Assembly (NCBI GenBank): GCA_963813485.1
Contig: CAWEZE010000013.1
Coordinates: forward strand, 1 to 64,000
Source of the DNA: DASQUK01 sp963813485
Lineage (GTDB): Bacteria; Actinomycetota; Acidimicrobiia; Acidimicrobiales; VFJN01
Direction: 5' to 3'
Length of the DNA: 64,000 bases
The notes under the pieces are model-generated. The model saw only the letters and a list, made by a program, of their open reading frames with translations, did not search any database and had not been told where the DNA came from. Numbering within the stretch: the first letter of the stretch is position 1; every line of letters starts with the position of its first letter. Positions 1 to 8,227 of this stretch are shown in pieces. The position numbers were made by a program, and so were the translations under genes.

Positions 1-1029
1 GATCAGGCCTGAGGGGATTCCGGTCAGGAGGACCGCCAGGAGGTCGGCCCGGTCCTTGTTCAGCGCCGCCAGGTTGGGGAACACGCCCGGGTACAGGACC
101 GGCAACAGCGCGGCCAGTTCGGGGCGTGCCACGTACTTGGCGAAGCGCCGGTCGTCGTCGGGACCCACGGAGTTCCACTCGTCCTTGCGGGCCATCGGCA
201 CGATGACCTCGTTGAAGAGCGGGTTGCCGAGCCGGGACACCTGGATCCAGGGACCGGCGTCGTGCCGGTTGCGGATGGTGGCCTTCTGGCGGTACGCCGC
301 GCCCCACACACCGACGACGGCGTTCGGGGACATCGGGTCCGTCGGCACCTTGCCGTCGCGCGTCAGGTCGGCGATCGGCACCTGGATGGCGATGGTGTGC
401 ACGTTGGCCTGCGCCAGCGAGTCGCGGCCGTCGTCGGCGGCCGTCGGGATCAGGTGCAGGTTCTGGAACGGGCGCAGCGTGCCGAGGTCGAACACCGAGC
501 CGAGGTCCACGAAGAACGCGTCGGCCCGCTGGCCGGCGAACACCTTCACGCCGGAGCCCAGGTTGGCCACCGCCGCCGAAGCGAGCGCCGCGTAGTTGGG
601 CGTGGACCGGGGACCGATGTTGCATGGCGGCGACGCCAGGCCTCTACCGAGCACCGTCGTCCGCGGCTTGCGTCCCTTGCGGTGCTCGATCTTGGTCACC
701 TTGTAGCTCTGACGGCGGTTCCAGTTGGCGCTGTCGAGCGAGGTGATCGGGCCGGTGTTGTACAGGAACGTGTTGGGGTTGGTGATGGCGGTCTTGAAGC
801 GGAACTGGTAAGTGATGTTCGGCTTACCGTCGCCATCGTTGTCGATGTTGACGTTGTAGGCGACGTCATCACCGAACTCGTAGAAGTTCGGACCACCAGC
901 CGGTGCTTGCACGGGCAGGTAGTTGGTGATGATCGTGACGGTGTTGCCAGGCGTGCGCCAGGCGTAGGTGTCGGTGTTGTCGGCAACCGGATCCTTGGAG
1001 ATCGCCGGTGCCTCGCGATGGGATGACAT
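1..1029 (-). CDS. DUF4331 family protein, C-terminus cut off by window edge
   Basis: The minus-strand frame opens with MSSHREAPAISKDPVADNTD and stays open to base 1, so the 3' end lies outside the window. The SSHREAP start, the aspartate-rich segment near residues 57-66 (NIDNDGDGKP) and a later LGRGLASPPCNIGPRS segment are typical of DUF4331 proteins, whose biochemical role is unknown. The start is supported by a GAGAGGAGA ribosome binding site just upstream. The gene lies 14 bp downstream of a small Tat-signal protein and is probably co-transcribed with it; such proteins often occur together. I see no signal peptide on this protein itself. Family call good, function open. Confidence 0.85.
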   Translation of the reverse strand, partial: MSSHREAPAISKDPVADNTDTYAWRTPGNTVTIITNYLPVQAPAGGPNFYEFGDDVAYNVNIDNDGDGKPNITYQFRFKTAITNPNTFLYNTGPITSLDSANWNRRQSYKVTKIEHRKGRKPRTTVLGRGLASPPCNIGPRSTPNYAALASAAVANLGSGVKVFAGQRADAFFVDLGSVFDLGTLRPFQNLHLIPTAADDGRDSLAQANVHTIAIQVPIADLTRDGKVPTDPMSPNAVVGVWGAAYRQKATIRNRHDAGPWIQVSRLGNPLFNEVIVPMARKDEWNSVGPDDDRRFAKYVARPELAALLPVLYPGVFPNLAALNKDRADLLAVLLTGIPSGLI

Positions 1030-1043
1030 GACGGCGTCTCCTC

Positions 1044-1322
1044 TCAGCGGGCTGCCCGCAGCACCTGGGCCACGAGCGCCTTGTTGGTGAAGTTGACCTC
1101 CCGCTCGCCGACGAGGATCACGGCCTCGCCGGTGGCGGCATCCTTGATCTCGACCAGAACCGGGCCGGGAACGTCCGCGGCCTCGTCGGGTCGCAGCTCC
1201 GGCTCCTCGGTGTCGGCGGCCGCGGCCGACGACAGTGCAAGACCGCCGGCGGCGAGACCGGCGGCACCTACGGCACCTGCCGAGCCCTTGATCAGGAAGG
1301 AACGTCGGGTAACAGGATCCAT
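1044..1322 (-). CDS. small Tat-exported protein (92 aa) paired with DUF4331
   Basis: The product starts MDPVTRRSFLIKGSAGAVG and carries a twin-arginine signal (RRSFLIKG, residues 6-13) followed by a Gly/Ala-rich hydrophobic stretch to about residue 35, so export by the Tat pathway is expected. The mature part is about 55 residues and ends VAQVLRAAR; it contains no domain I recognise. The ATG at 1322 is chosen over longer frames because the Tat motif then sits at the N-terminus and an AAAGGGG binding site precedes it. It is the first gene of a probable two-gene unit with the DUF4331 gene. It could be a chaperone, anchor or accessory for that protein; this is inference from position only. Confidence 0.75.
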   Translation of the reverse strand: MDPVTRRSFLIKGSAGAVGAAGLAAGGLALSSAAAADTEEPELRPDEAADVPGPVLVEIKDAATGEAVILVGEREVNFTNKALVAQVLRAAR

Positions 1323-1441
1323 GCTTGCCCCTTTTGCCTGGGTCATCGGTCGTGGAGTTCCCACGTCGAGCCACGATTCGGTGCCGCCCGGCGGGGCAGA
1401 TGACGGGGGCCACGAAATTTTCCTGGCGCGGCGTAGCGTGG

Positions 1442-2284
1442 GTGCGCGTGGAAGAGCGAGTCGAGTACCTGACGGCCGCGCCATTGCCCCAGCTGGCGCC
1501 GTTCATCGACGGCTACGTCGGCTACCGGCTCAGCGGGTTCGCGCCCGGCTTGCACCGGGGCCTGCCGTCCCGCCACATGACGTTCATCGTCAGCATCGGA
1601 CCGAGCATCGACGTCGTGACCCAGACCGACCCTCGGCAGGCGGCGGCCCGTTACGGCTGCGTCCTGGGCGGGCTCCAGGCCAGCGCCGCCCTGATCTCCC
1701 ACTCCGGGTACCAGGAAGGCGTGGCCATCAACCTGACGCCGCTGGGGAGCCGCGCCTTGTTCGGGATGCCAGCGGGGGCGCTTTGGAACACGTCGGTGGA
1801 GTGCGCCGATGTCGCCGGTCCGGCCGGGCGCGAGCTATGGGAACGGCTCCAGGGCATCACCCGCTGGCCGGACCGGTTCGCCGCGTGCGACGCAGTCCTC
1901 AGCCGCATCGCCGACCGGGAGCTGATGGTGGCCCCCGAGCTCCGGGGCGCATGGCAGGCCCTGGTGCGGAGCGGCGGGACCCATCCGATCGGCAGCGTCG
2001 CGGCGACCGTCGGGTGGAGCCGGCAGCACCTGGCGCGGCGATTCCGCGACGAGTTCGGGTTCGGGCCGAAGCTGGCTGCTCGGGTCGTGCGCTTCGAGCG
2101 GGCGAGGCGCATGCTGCACGCCACTCCCTCGTTCGTGACGATCGCCCAGGTGGCGGCCGCGTGCGGGTACTACGACCAGGCGCACCTTGATCGCGATTTC
2201 GCCGAGTTGGCGGGATGCACGCCCAGCGCCTGGTTGGCGGAGGAGCTTCCAACTTTCCAAGACGAGACCGTGGCCGGCGTGTGA
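1442..2284 (+). CDS. AraC-family transcriptional regulator
   Basis: The C-terminal third holds two helix-turn-helix motifs: a first one around IGSVAATVGWSRQHLARRFR and a second ending in ACGYYDQAHLDRDFAELAG, followed by TPSAWL, the normal AraC/XylS finish. The N-terminal part (PLAPFIDGYVGYRL, then a cupin-like region) resembles the effector domain of actinobacterial AraC proteins. Length is about 280 aa, normal for the family. The start is uncertain: GTG at 1442 or GTG at 1448. A -10-like TAGCGT at 1434-1439 would give a nearly leaderless message at 1448; an ATG at 1400 is also in frame. It is divergent from the DUF4331 pair and could regulate it or the VOC gene that follows after 10 bp. Confidence 0.85.
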   Translation: MRVEERVEYLTAAPLPQLAPFIDGYVGYRLSGFAPGLHRGLPSRHMTFIVSIGPSIDVVTQTDPRQAAARYGCVLGGLQASAALISHSGYQEGVAINLTPLGSRALFGMPAGALWNTSVECADVAGPAGRELWERLQGITRWPDRFAACDAVLSRIADRELMVAPELRGAWQALVRSGGTHPIGSVAATVGWSRQHLARRFRDEFGFGPKLAARVVRFERARRMLHATPSFVTIAQVAAACGYYDQAHLDRDFAELAGCTPSAWLAEELPTFQDETVAGV

Positions 2285-2294
2285 TCGTCGATCC

Positions 2295-2702
2295 ATGGCA
2301 ACGACAACCAGGCATCCAACGGTGTGGCCCGTCCTGTCGTATCGCGACGCACGGGGCGCGCTCGACTTTCTCGCCAAGGCCTTCGGGTTCGAGGAGCGCG
2401 CCGCGTATGCCCGCCAGGGCGAGCCGTCGATCATCGAGCATGCCGAGATGCGGTGGCCGCTCGGCGGCGGCGTCATGTTCGGCACCGCCGGCAAGGACGA
2501 CTCGCCATTCGGTCGACGCATTCCGGGCAACGACTCGGTGTACGTCGTGTGTGACGACCCCGACGGCCTGTTCGAGCGGGCTGTGGCGGCCGGCGCCGAG
2601 GTGGTGCGCGGCCTCGTCGACGAGGACTACGGCTCGCGCGGGTTCACTGTCCGGGACCCCGAGGGCAACCTCTGGAGCTTCGGCACCTACGCCGGCGACT
2701 GA
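2295..2702 (+). CDS. VOC-family (glyoxalase/bleomycin-resistance fold) protein
   Basis: A 135-aa protein starting MATTTRHPTVWPVLSYRDA. It shows the single-copy VOC pattern: an N-terminal strand with SYRDARGALDFLAKAFGFEE, a central EHAEMRWPLGGGVMFG segment, and a C-terminal VRDPEGNLWSFGTY strand with the conserved D-P-x-G-N and metal-type Glu/His region. Such proteins include PhnB-like and resistance proteins; the substrate cannot be told from the sequence. The ATG at 2295 is chosen because earlier in-frame residues overlap the end of the AraC gene and are not protein-like. It is 10 bp downstream of the AraC regulator and probably in the same transcript. Confidence 0.85.
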   Translation: MATTTRHPTVWPVLSYRDARGALDFLAKAFGFEERAAYARQGEPSIIEHAEMRWPLGGGVMFGTAGKDDSPFGRRIPGNDSVYVVCDDPDGLFERAVAAGAEVVRGLVDEDYGSRGFTVRDPEGNLWSFGTYAGD

Positions 2703-2709
2703 CGGCCGG

Positions 2710-3366
2710 CTACGCCCGCGGTGTGACGATGCCGGCGTCGTAGGCGCGGATGATCGCGGCGGCGCGGTCGCGGACGCCGAGCTTCGCGAAGATGGCGGAG
2801 ATGTGGCCCTTGACCGTGCGTTCGCTGAGATAGAGCGATTCGGCGACCTCGGCGTTGTTGGCCCCGGTGGCGACCAGGCGCAGGACCTCGCGCTCACGCT
2901 CGGTAAGCGGGTCGACCGGGTTCTCCGCCGCGGAGGCGACGGCGCCGGGGTTGCGACGCAGCACGGTGAGGACTCGGTCGGCGACCCTCGGGTCGAGCCA
3001 GGAGCCGCCGCGCGCGGTCACGCGGATCGCGCCGACGAGGTCGGCGGCGGGGGCGTCCTTCAGCACGAACCCGGCGGACCCGGCCTCGATGACGCCCCAC
3101 AGGACCTCGTCGTCCTCGAACGTCGTCAGGGCTAGGACCCGGTAGTCACCGTCGGCCGCAAGCCGGCGAGTCGCCTCGATCCCATCCATCACTGGCATGC
3201 GGACGTCCATGAGCACGACGTCGGGGGTCAGCGTGCGGGCGGCCTCGACGCCGGCCCGCCCGTCGGGCGCCTCGCCGACGACCTCGAGGTCGTCCTCGGC
3301 CGACAGGATCAGCCGCAGCCCGGCCCGCACCAGCTCCTGATCGTCGACGAGCAGCAGCCGGATCAC
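2710..3366 (-). CDS. NarL/LuxR-type response regulator
   Basis: A 218-aa response regulator. The receiver domain (residues 1-120) has the acidic pair D8-D9, the phosphoacceptor D54 in VVLMDVRMP, T81 and K103. A LuxR-type helix-turn-helix covers about residues 150-215, with LTEREREVLRLVATGANNAE and SERTVKGHISAIFAKLGV. It starts with GTG and its first codon overlaps the kinase stop by 4 bp (GTGA), so the pair is translationally coupled. It should be phosphorylated by the kinase just upstream. The neighbouring divergent MMPL exporter is a plausible target, by position only. The stop faces the VOC gene across 7 bp. Confidence 0.95.
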   Translation of the reverse strand: MIRLLLVDDQELVRAGLRLILSAEDDLEVVGEAPDGRAGVEAARTLTPDVVLMDVRMPVMDGIEATRRLAADGDYRVLALTTFEDDEVLWGVIEAGSAGFVLKDAPAADLVGAIRVTARGGSWLDPRVADRVLTVLRRNPGAVASAAENPVDPLTEREREVLRLVATGANNAEVAESLYLSERTVKGHISAIFAKLGVRDRAAAIIRAYDAGIVTPRA

Positions 3367-4523
3367 ACTCGCCCCTCCGGCTGAGCCGTGGTGTCGGTGC
3401 GCTCGAGGGGAATCGACCCCTCGACCACCCAGCCGTCCCCCTCCGGTCCGGCCGACACCGTGCCGCCGACGGCAGCGATGCGCTGATGCATGCCGTCGAG
3501 GCCCGTGCCACCCCGGCCCGCGGCCGCCGGTGGCGAACGACGGGCGGGCCCGTTGCGCACCGACACGGCCAGGCGAGCGCCGTTCACGACGACATGTACG
3601 ACGACGTCCGAGCCCGGCGCATGGTGCTCGACGTTCGCGAGCGCCTCCTGCACCAGCCGATAGGCGGCCAGGCCCGCGTAGGGATCGACCGCCCGGAGAT
3701 CACCGAGGACCTCGGCGCGCACCGGCAGTCCCGCCGCGGCGGCGGTGTCCACGAGCCCGACGATGTCGGCGGCACCGGGTCGGGGCGACTGGGTACCTGC
3801 CTCGTCGGGCGTGCGTAGCAGGCCGACGATCGCCCTCACGCTCTGGAGGCTGCCGCGCCCGGCCTGCTCGGCCCGGTCGAGCGCCTCGGCTGCGGCGGCC
3901 GGGTCGCTGCCGAGGACCCGTCGGGCGCCGGTCACGTTCAGCAGCATGACCGTGAGGCTGTGGCCGACGACGTCGTGGACGTCGCGGGCGATGCGCTGCC
4001 GCTCGGCGGCGGTGGCGGCCACCTGCAAGCGGTCCTGCGCCTCGGTCAGCGCTGCCACCAGGCCGCGCTCCCGGCGGAGGATGCGACCGATGCACCACAC
4101 GATCAAGACGCCGGTGCCGAAGTACACGAACGCCTCGCTCTCCTCGTCCCAGTCAGTCGCGGCGTAGACGATCGGGATCGCGATCGCGCCCAACACGGCT
4201 ACGACCTCGGCGGCGAGCGATTCGCCGCCCGCCGTCAGCCAAGCGACCGCCAACAGCGCCAGGAAGTTGGCGCCGGGGGCGTCGTAGACGGCGACCAGCG
4301 CTCCGGGAATGCCCACCCCGGCGACGACCATGATCCACGGTGGGACCCTGATGTCGCCTGCGATCAATGCCCACGGGACGAGGGCGGCGACGACGCCGAA
4401 CACCAGCCCGGCTTCGAAGGACGACGTGGCGAAGACCAGCGCGGCCGCCACGAGCGCAGCCACGGGGAATGCCAGGCTCATGGCGAACGTGCCGCCCCAG
4501 GATCGCGGCGCCTCGTCGCTCAT
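3363..4523 (-). CDS. NarL-type sensor histidine kinase
   Basis: A 386-aa membrane kinase of the HisKA_3 group. The N-terminal half (about residues 10-150) is a run of hydrophobic segments (MSLAFPVAALVAAALVF and others), so the input domain is membrane-embedded. The dimerisation/phosphoacceptor box ERQRIARDVHDVVGHSLT places the phosphorylated His at about residue 183, and the ATPase domain has the N-box QEALANVEHHA and the G-box GGTGLDGMHQRI. The ATG at 4523 is preceded by TACTCT with a 6-nt gap, consistent with a leaderless message. It is coupled to its response regulator by a GTGA overlap. The layout resembles DesK/LiaS-like systems that watch the envelope; the signal is unknown. Confidence 0.93.
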   Translation of the reverse strand: MSDEAPRSWGGTFAMSLAFPVAALVAAALVFATSSFEAGLVFGVVAALVPWALIAGDIRVPPWIMVVAGVGIPGALVAVYDAPGANFLALLAVAWLTAGGESLAAEVVAVLGAIAIPIVYAATDWDEESEAFVYFGTGVLIVWCIGRILRRERGLVAALTEAQDRLQVAATAAERQRIARDVHDVVGHSLTVMLLNVTGARRVLGSDPAAAAEALDRAEQAGRGSLQSVRAIVGLLRTPDEAGTQSPRPGAADIVGLVDTAAAAGLPVRAEVLGDLRAVDPYAGLAAYRLVQEALANVEHHAPGSDVVVHVVVNGARLAVSVRNGPARRSPPAAAGRGGTGLDGMHQRIAAVGGTVSAGPEGDGWVVEGSIPLERTDTTAQPEGRV

Positions 4524-4529
4524 GGGCCG

Positions 4530-4535
4530 AGAGTA
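4530..4535 (-). promoter_or_regulatory. -10-like hexamer for leaderless sensor kinase message
   Basis: On the minus strand TACTCT (TAnnnT) lies 6 nt before the kinase ATG at 4523, and no purine-rich ribosome binding site is present. The same spacing is seen at several other genes in the window. No convincing -35 was found. Confidence 0.4.
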
Positions 4536-4706
4536 ACGACGGGGCTCGCCCGGGGCATCGTCCCCTGGTACGGGCCCGACCCGTCCCGTGGTACGGGCCA
4601 CGACTGCCCGTCGGTCCCGCGGGAAACGGCCGGCGGGCCGGTGTGGCCGCGCACCCTCCAACCAGACGATGAGGACCGTCCATCCACCTCGTCGCGGAGG
4701 CCCGTC

Positions 4707-6845
4707 ATGTTCACCCGCATCGGCCGATTCACCGTCCGCCGGCGTCGCTTGGTGCTTGCCCTGAGCGTCCTGTTCGTTCTCGCCGCCGGGGCCGGCGGCG
4801 CCGGCGCGTTCGGTGTCCTCGAGGACGAGGGGTTCGACGATCCCGGGTCCGAGTCGTCCCGCGCCAGCCGATTCCTGCACGAGGAGATCGGGACCGACGA
4901 GCCCGAGATGGTCCTGCTCGTCGAGAGTCGGGGCGGCACCGACGTCGACGACCCGTCGGTCGCAGCCGCCGGGACCGCGCTCACCGCTGCGCTGGCCGGC
5001 GAGCCGGAGGTCGCGACCGCCATCTCCTACTGGTCGCTGGGCGGCGCAGCGGAACTACGGTCCACCGATGGCACGTCGGCGCTGGTGGTTGTCGACGTCG
5101 ACGGCGACGACGAGACGGTCGCGGACCTCAGCGACCGTTATGCCGGGACCCACGGCGTCTTCACGGTCGGCGTAGGGGGCGAGGACGCCGTCGACGCCGC
5201 GATCGAGGAGCAGCTCGGTTCGGACCTGGCGCGGGCGGAAAGCCTGGCCATCCCGGCGACGCTGGTCCTGCTGGTGCTCGTGTTCGGCGGCGTGGTGGCT
5301 GCGTCCCTGCCGTTGGCGATGGCGCTGGTGTCGGTGACCGGCACGCTGTTGGCGCTCTTCGCCGTGGCTCAGGTCACCGACGTCTCGATCTATTCGATCA
5401 ACCTGACGACCGCCCTCGGCCTCGGACTCGCCATCGACTACTCGCTCTTCATCGTGAGCCGCTTCCGGGAGGAGCTTGCCGCCGGCCGATCGAGCGATGA
5501 CGCGGTCGTGCGCGCGGTCGAAACCGCCGGCCGCACCGTTGGCTTCTCGGCCCTCATCGTGGCCGCCTCGCTGTCGGCGTTGCTCGTGTTCCCGCTGTAC
5601 TTCCTGCGGTCGTTTGCCTACGCCGGCATCGCCGTCGTGCTCAGCGCCGCTGCCGGCGCGCTCCTCACCCTGCCCGCCCTCCTGGCGGTGCTCGGTCCCC
5701 GGATCAATGCCTGGTCGTTCCGGCGGCAGGCCGCGGCTCCCGGTGGCACCGGCAACGAGCGCGGGTTCTGGCATCGCCTGGCCGGGGCGGTGATGCGCCG
5801 CCCGGTGCCCGTCGCCACCGGCGTCATCGTGCTGCTCCTCGTCCTGGGCTCCCCGTTCCTGCGGGTCAACCCCGGGCTGCCGTCCTACGAGTCGCTGCCC
5901 GAGTCCAACGAGGCGCGCCAAGTCGCTGAAGCGCTTGCGACCCAATTCGACGGCAACCAGAGCGAGCAGTTCGCCGTCGTCCTGCCGGGAACGGACGCCG
6001 CGGGTGCCGACGCCGAGGTTGTGGCCGCGTTTGCGGATCGGGTCTCGGCGGTCGGCGGTGTGGCCGACGTGACCGTGGGGTCGGCCGACGCGGGCTCGTG
6101 GCTGACCGTCGTTCCCTCCGTGGCCCTGGTGTCGTCCGAGGGCGAGGATCTCGTCCACGACATCCGCGACATCGATGCCCCCTTCGCGTTCGGCGTGGAG
6201 GGCGACGCCGCCGACCTGGTCGACACCAAGGCAGCGATCTACGACCGGCTGCCGCTGGCGCTCACCATCATCGGCATCACCACGTTCGTGCTCCTGTTCG
6301 CGGTGTTCGGCAGCCTCCTCGTGCCCGTGAAGGCGATCGTCCTGGCCCTCCTGTCGCTGACCGCGACGTTCGGCGCCATGGTGTGGATCTTCCAGGAAGG
6401 CCACCTGTCCGGCGTGCTCGACTTCAGCGCCACCGGCCAACTCGACGTCGCCATGCCGATCCTCATGTTCTGCATCGCCTTCGGGCTGTCCATGGACTAC
6501 GAGGTGTTCCTCCTCTCCCGCATCAAGGAGGAGCACGACCGCACGGGCGACAACACCGAGGCGGTTGCCGCCGGTCTGGCGAGCACGGGGCGGCTCATCA
6601 CCGCCGCCGCGTTGGTCCTGGCGATCACCTTCGCGGCGTTCGTGACCAGCGGCATGAGCTTCATGAAGCTCATGGGGCTCGGCTTGGCCCTGGCGATCGT
6701 CATGGACGCCACCATCGTCCGGGCGCTGCTGGTGCCGGCGGTGATGCGGCTGGCGGGCGAGGCCAACTGGTGGGCCCCGGGCCCGCTCCGGCGGCTCCAG
6801 CGACGCTGGGGCATCCGCGAGGCGACTCCGCAGGAGACGCAGTGA
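4707..6845 (+). CDS. MMPL/RND-type membrane exporter
   Basis: A 712-aa transporter of the actinobacterial MMPL family. It has one N-terminal membrane helix (VLALSVLFVLAAGAGGAG), a periplasmic loop, a block of helices, a second loop and a second helix block, the usual two-fold RND layout. The Asp-Tyr pairs thought to carry protons in this family are present at D244-Y245 (GLAIDYSLFIVSR) and D597-Y598 (GLSMDYEVFLLSR). The ATG at 4707 follows GCGGAGG with a 6-bp gap. MMPL proteins export lipids, siderophores or drugs; the substrate here is unknown. It is divergent from the two-component system, which may control it. Confidence 0.93.
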   Translation: MFTRIGRFTVRRRRLVLALSVLFVLAAGAGGAGAFGVLEDEGFDDPGSESSRASRFLHEEIGTDEPEMVLLVESRGGTDVDDPSVAAAGTALTAALAGEPEVATAISYWSLGGAAELRSTDGTSALVVVDVDGDDETVADLSDRYAGTHGVFTVGVGGEDAVDAAIEEQLGSDLARAESLAIPATLVLLVLVFGGVVAASLPLAMALVSVTGTLLALFAVAQVTDVSIYSINLTTALGLGLAIDYSLFIVSRFREELAAGRSSDDAVVRAVETAGRTVGFSALIVAASLSALLVFPLYFLRSFAYAGIAVVLSAAAGALLTLPALLAVLGPRINAWSFRRQAAAPGGTGNERGFWHRLAGAVMRRPVPVATGVIVLLLVLGSPFLRVNPGLPSYESLPESNEARQVAEALATQFDGNQSEQFAVVLPGTDAAGADAEVVAAFADRVSAVGGVADVTVGSADAGSWLTVVPSVALVSSEGEDLVHDIRDIDAPFAFGVEGDAADLVDTKAAIYDRLPLALTIIGITTFVLLFAVFGSLLVPVKAIVLALLSLTATFGAMVWIFQEGHLSGVLDFSATGQLDVAMPILMFCIAFGLSMDYEVFLLSRIKEEHDRTGDNTEAVAAGLASTGRLITAAALVLAITFAAFVTSGMSFMKLMGLGLALAIVMDATIVRALLVPAVMRLAGEANWWAPGPLRRLQRRWGIREATPQETQ

Positions 6846-6869
6846 GCCGGTCAGGGCTGGTCGGGCCGC

Positions 6870-7067
6870 CTACGAGGCCTGGTCGCTGCCGGTCGCCGCG
6901 CCAGTGTCCTCGACCCACACGGAGCCGGGCGCCGGTGTGAACGACGATGTGTGCCCGTCCTGCCATTCGAGGGTCAGCATGGACCCCGTCTTGGCGACGA
7001 CGGTTCCTCTCTTGCTGGGCGCCCCCTTGGCGGCGGCGACCACGACGCGATCACCGATCTCGGCCAC
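6870..7067 (-). CDS. DUF1918 domain protein (65 aa)
   Basis: A small basic-acidic protein, MAEIGDRVVVAAAKGAPSKR, followed by RGTVVAKTGSMLTLEWQDGH and ending near a WVED motif. This is the compact SH3-like DUF1918 unit found mainly in actinomycetes; its molecular function is not established. The GTG start at 7067 is supported by ATGGAGGTG seven bases upstream. It is convergent with the MMPL gene and divergent from the MarR-GNAT gene. Single-domain length is typical. Confidence 0.85.
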   Translation of the reverse strand: MAEIGDRVVVAAAKGAPSKRGTVVAKTGSMLTLEWQDGHTSSFTPAPGSVWVEDTGAATGSDQAS

Positions 7068-7141
7068 GACACACCTCCATGTCGAGCATGGTTTGGTCCC
7101 CAGTGTAAGTCCGCCGGATTCGAGGCTCGCACCCCATCAGT

Positions 7142-7163
7142 TTCTCTGACTAATGTCAGAGAA
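7142..7163. promoter_or_regulatory. 22-bp perfect palindrome, probable MarR operator over a leaderless start
   Basis: Arms TTCTCTGAC and GTCAGAGAA flank TAAT, and the last base is the A of the ATG at 7163. A -10-like TAATGT (7151-7156) lies in the centre with 6 nt to the ATG, so the message is probably leaderless and a bound regulator would cover the promoter. Autoregulation by the MarR part of the downstream protein is the simplest reading. Confidence 0.75.
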
Positions 7164-8047
7164 TGAGCGAAGCCGGGGTGGTCCAGGTGCGCCGGTTCAA
7201 CAGGCTCGTCACCCAGCGGGTTGGCGCCCTCGAGGACCACTACCTCGCCCGCAGCCGTCCCCTCGGCGAGGCACGGGTGCTCTGGGAGATCGGAGACGGG
7301 GGCTGCGACGTGCGCGCGCTGCGATCCCGGCTCCAGCTCGACAGCGGCTACCTCAGCCGCCTGCTGCGCTCGCTGGAGTCGGCGGGACTCGTCGATGTCG
7401 GCCCGAACCAGAGTGACCGGCGGGTCCGCACCGCCCGCCTCACGCCGGCCGGCGCGGCCGAGCGGGGCGTGCTCGATCGACGCAGCGACGAGCTGGCACG
7501 GTCGTTCCTCGAGCCGCTCGGCGAGGCCCAGCGTGCCCGGCTGGTCTCCGCCATGGCCGAGGTCGAGCGGCTGCTCACCGCCGCCCTGGTCGACGTCGAG
7601 TCCGTGGATCCGACCGAGCCCGCGGCCCAGCAGTGCCTGAACGCCTACTTCGCGGAGATCGACCGGCGGTTCGACACGGGTTTCGATGCGGCGCTGAGCA
7701 GCGCCCCGGGTGTCGACTCGATGCGGCCGCCCGCAGGGATGTTCCTCGTCGCAATGCTGCGCGGGGAGCCAATCGGGTGCGGAGGTCTCCAGTTCCACGG
7801 CGACGCACCGCCCGACATCAAGCGGATGTGGGTCGCCGAGTCGGCGCGGGGACTGGGGATCGGCCGCCGCCTGTTGGCCGAGCTCGAGGGCCGCGCCCGG
7901 GCCCATGGCAGCCGCGTCGTGCGGCTGGAGACCAACCGGTCGCTCCGCGAGGCCATCAACCTCTATCGGTCCTCGGGCTACCACGAGGTCGAGGCCTTCA
8001 ACGACGAGCGCTACGCCCACCACTGGTTCGAGAAGCGGCTGTCGTGA
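7163..8047 (+). CDS. MarR regulator fused to GNAT acetyltransferase
   Basis: A 294-aa two-domain protein. Residues 1-145 are a MarR winged helix (VRRFNRLVTQRVG, then LDSGYLSRLLRSLESAGLV and the wing SDRRVRTARLTPAG). Residues 150-294 are a GNAT acetyltransferase with the acetyl-CoA loop RGLGIGRRLL and the finishing INLYRSSGYHEVEAF. This fusion is known in actinomycetes and proteobacteria and suggests a regulator whose effector or target is acetylated by the same chain. The start ATG overlaps the palindrome at 7142-7163. A degraded copy of its last 32 bp occurs at 8179. The acetyl acceptor is unknown. Confidence 0.92.
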   Translation: MSEAGVVQVRRFNRLVTQRVGALEDHYLARSRPLGEARVLWEIGDGGCDVRALRSRLQLDSGYLSRLLRSLESAGLVDVGPNQSDRRVRTARLTPAGAAERGVLDRRSDELARSFLEPLGEAQRARLVSAMAEVERLLTAALVDVESVDPTEPAAQQCLNAYFAEIDRRFDTGFDAALSSAPGVDSMRPPAGMFLVAMLRGEPIGCGGLQFHGDAPPDIKRMWVAESARGLGIGRRLLAELEGRARAHGSRVVRLETNRSLREAINLYRSSGYHEVEAFNDERYAHHWFEKRLS

Positions 8048-8121
8048 GCCGGCATGCGCCACCGGCCGTCATTCGCGAGACACTTCCGTCACCGGGGCCT
8101 CCCGCCGGTTCCTGGCGCAAG

Positions 8122-8142
8122 ATTGGTTGCTCAGCAACCAAT
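8122..8142. promoter_or_regulatory. 21-bp palindrome, orphan operator-like site
   Basis: Arms ATTGGTTGCT and AGCAACCAAT surround a single C. It is AT-richer than its surroundings and has no T-tract, so it looks like a protein-binding site rather than a terminator. No gene starts directly after it; the only thing downstream is a GNAT 3'-end relic. It may be the operator of a lost paralogue. Confidence 0.45.
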
Positions 8143-8178
8143 TCGGCGCCAAGAACGTCTCACCTGGCACGAACGAAT

Positions 8179-8214
8179 CGCTACGCCCGCCACTGGTTCG
8201 AGAAACGGCTCTAG
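8179..8214 (+). pseudogene. relic of the 3' end of a MarR-GNAT or GNAT gene
   Basis: Bases 8179-8210 repeat 8009-8040, the last codons of the upstream gene, with two mismatches, and end in an in-frame TAG. Read in that frame it gives RYARHWFEKRL-stop against RYAHHWFEKRLS in the intact gene. No start or upstream domain remains, so this is a leftover of a tandem duplication or of a deleted paralogue. Confidence 0.6.
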
Positions 8215-8227
8215 CGGGCTTCGCGTG

